Origin: Bacillota bacterium
GTDB taxonomy: Bacteria > Bacillota > Sulfobacillia > Thermaerobacterales > RSA17
Assembly (NCBI GenBank): GCA_017577485.1
Contig: PKRI01000025.1
Coordinates: forward strand, 1 to 31,040
Length of the DNA: 31,040 bases
Direction: 5' to 3'
Both the position numbers and the translations under genes were made by a program. How positions within the stretch are numbered: position 1 is the first letter of the stretch; every line of letters begins with the position of its first letter. Shown here piece after piece: positions 29,854-31,040 of this stretch. The notes beneath the pieces were generated by a model. It was not told where the DNA came from. It did not search any database and saw nothing but the letters and a program-made list of their open reading frames with translations.

Positions 29854-29864
29854 TTGTTCGACAA
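29854..29864. promoter_or_regulatory. TTGT-N3-ACAA palindrome upstream of the permease gene
   Basis: TTGT-TCG-ACAA is a perfect palindrome that fits the TNGT-N3-ACNA pattern of FCD-type GntR operators. It overlaps a possible -35 (TTGTTC) of the downstream permease gene, with TNATAC-like or TAATAT (29889-29894) -10 candidates after it. The regulator could be the GntR protein in this window or another family member. Confidence 0.45.
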
Positions 29865-29899
29865 ATACTGCCGGTTTGATACATCGCCTAATATGGCCG

Positions 29900-29914
29900 C
29901 CGCAAGGCTTGCGG
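29900..29914. promoter_or_regulatory. Palindrome in the permease leader
   Basis: CCGCAAG-G-CTTGCGG is a perfect 7-1-7 inverted repeat located 24 bases before the permease start, just after the TAATAT -10 candidate. It could be an operator; the one-base spacer is too short for a stable RNA hairpin without opening pairs. Confidence 0.4.
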
Positions 29915-29937
29915 TACAGGCCTGTGGGAGGGGTGTC

Positions 29938-31040
29938 ATGGTGGCACAGCAGCGACAGCAGGTGGCCCTCAAGGACTACGAGCGCGAGCCGGTCCCCGAC
30001 CACCTGCGCAAGTCCTGGTGGCAGATGGGCCTGGTCTGGCTGGGGGTGGGCATCACCATCGCCGCCTTCCTGCTGGGCGGCGCCGTCGGCGCGGGCCTGA
30101 GCCTGACGGATTCATTCATCGCCGTCTTCACAGGTTCGCTGGTCCTGACGGTCATCGCCTCGCTGTGCGGCGTGGTGGGCGCCCGGACCAGCCTGTCCAC
30201 AGCCATGATCTCGCGTTTCGCCTTCGGGTCCAAGGGCTTCTACCTGACGGCCATGATCCTGGCCCTGGGCTCCTACGGCTGGTTCGGCGTTCAGACCGGC
30301 CTCTTCGGCGACACCGCCGCGGTGGTCATGGAACAGGTCGTGGGCCGCGCCTGGCCCACCACCCTGCTCATCATCATCGGCGGCATCCTGATGACCTCCA
30401 CCGCCGTGGTGGGCTACAAGGGGATCGAGCGGCTGAGCAACATCGCCGTGCCCCTGATGGCCCTGCTGATGTTGGCGTCGCTGGGCATGGTGCTGCGCGA
30501 CCATCCCTGGTCCCAACTGGCGGCCAGCCCGCCGCCGGGTGATCCGATGCCGCTGGGCGTGGCCATCTCCATCGTGGCGGGGTCCTTCATGGTGGGCGCC
30601 GTCATCGCCCCCGACATCACCCGCTACGCCCGCAGCGCCCTGGACGCGGTGCTGGCCAGCGTCATCGGCTTCCAGGTGGGCTTCGTCATCGTGGTCTTCA
30701 TCGGGTCCATCCTGGCCCACGCCACGGGACAGTCGGATCTGGTCCAGATCATGGTCACCCTGGGCTGGGGCGTCCTGGCGTTCCTGGTGCTGATCCTGGC
30801 CCAGTGGACCACCAACGACAACAACCTGTACTCGGCGGCGCTGGCCTTCTCGGTCATGCTGCGCCAGTGGCCCAAGTGGAAGCTCACCGCCCTGGCCGGC
30901 GTCCTGGGCACCCTCCTGGCGGTGACGGGGATCTACGGGCAGTTCGTGCCCTGGCTGCAGGTGCTGAGCGCCCTGGTGCCGCCGCTGGGCGGGGTGTACG
31001 TGGCCGACTATTTCCTGGTGGGACGGGAACGCTACCGGTT
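29938..31040 (+). CDS. NCS1-family cytosine/purine permease (CodB-like), partial at right edge
   Basis: The frame runs from ATG 29938, with GGGAGGGG 4 bases upstream, to the right edge with no stop; 367 residues are visible. Starts MVAQQRQQVALKDYEREPVP and then a series of TM helices. Characteristic NCS1 features are WWQMGLVWLGVGITIAAFLLGGAVG (TM1), SLSTAMISRFAFGSKGFYL, ALGSYGWFGVQTGLFGD (substrate region, Trp-Phe-Gly-x-Gln), IAPDITRYARS and AQWTTNDNNLYSAAL. These fit a CodB-type nucleobase:cation symporter rather than an allantoin/hydantoin branch, but the exact substrate is inference. About 12 TM helices are expected in the complete protein. It is divergent from sfsA and preceded by two palindromes. 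Confidence 0.93.
   Translation, partial: MVAQQRQQVALKDYEREPVPDHLRKSWWQMGLVWLGVGITIAAFLLGGAVGAGLSLTDSFIAVFTGSLVLTVIASLCGVVGARTSLSTAMISRFAFGSKGFYLTAMILALGSYGWFGVQTGLFGDTAAVVMEQVVGRAWPTTLLIIIGGILMTSTAVVGYKGIERLSNIAVPLMALLMLASLGMVLRDHPWSQLAASPPPGDPMPLGVAISIVAGSFMVGAVIAPDITRYARSALDAVLASVIGFQVGFVIVVFIGSILAHATGQSDLVQIMVTLGWGVLAFLVLILAQWTTNDNNLYSAALAFSVMLRQWPKWKLTALAGVLGTLLAVTGIYGQFVPWLQVLSALVPPLGGVYVADYFLVGRERYR

Overview
The window is very GC-rich (third codon positions almost all G/C). It uses strong GGAGG-type ribosome binding sites, many GTG/TTG starts, a SAM-I riboswitch on metK, Rho-independent terminators, a B-type (ba3) heme-copper oxidase with a CoxIIa subunit, and a TtuA/TtuB pair for tRNA 2-thiolation. 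Together these suggest an aerobic, thermophilic, high-GC member of the Bacillota (Thermaerobacter/Symbiobacterium-like). This is inference from gene content, not a taxonomic assignment. I see no rRNA, tRNA, CRISPR array, transposase or phage gene.

Layout. 1-736: 3' end of a secreted beta-sandwich (NIDO-like) protein. 824-6004, minus strand: an operon with its own promoter and palindromic operators, encoding a FadR-type GntR regulator, a peptide-type substrate-binding lipoprotein, DppB- and DppC-like permeases and a truncated DUF1028 protein. 6321-8677, plus: cytochrome ba3 oxidase subunits IIa, II and I, then a clear terminator. 9000-10252, minus: ttuB-like sulfur carrier and ttuA thiolase. 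10525-12007, minus: an HTH-TPR regulator followed by a 50-residue secreted peptide gene and a terminator, the layout of a peptide-pheromone (RRNPP-like) system. 12244-13293, plus: HD-GYP protein whose 3' end overlaps metK antisense. 13133-14647, minus: metK with SAM-I riboswitch. 14875-15117, plus: small unknown protein. 15120-21092, minus: gltB with a long structured leader, translationally coupled to a LysE-type exporter. 21470-22285, minus: thymidylate kinase. 22457-26928, plus: a second operon of the same kind (binding lipoprotein, DppB, DppC, full-length DUF1028). 27079-28002, plus: cysK. 28051-29694, minus: HpcH/HpaI aldolase and SfsA. 29938 to the right edge, plus: cytosine/purine permease of the CodB type.

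The most unusual non-coding structure is a pair of 200-bp arrays (8794-8993 and 21200-21399). Each holds four 29-bp sites, two on the minus strand then two on the plus strand. Start-to-start spacing is exactly 51, 69 and 51 bp in both arrays, although the sequence between the sites is not conserved. The most interesting protein-level finding is the putative receptor/peptide pair at 10525-12007.

The genes fit an amino-acid/peptide-scavenging, sulfur-amino-acid-handling lifestyle: two peptide-type importers without local ATPases, glutamate synthase plus an exporter, cysteine synthase, SAM synthetase and tRNA thiolation.
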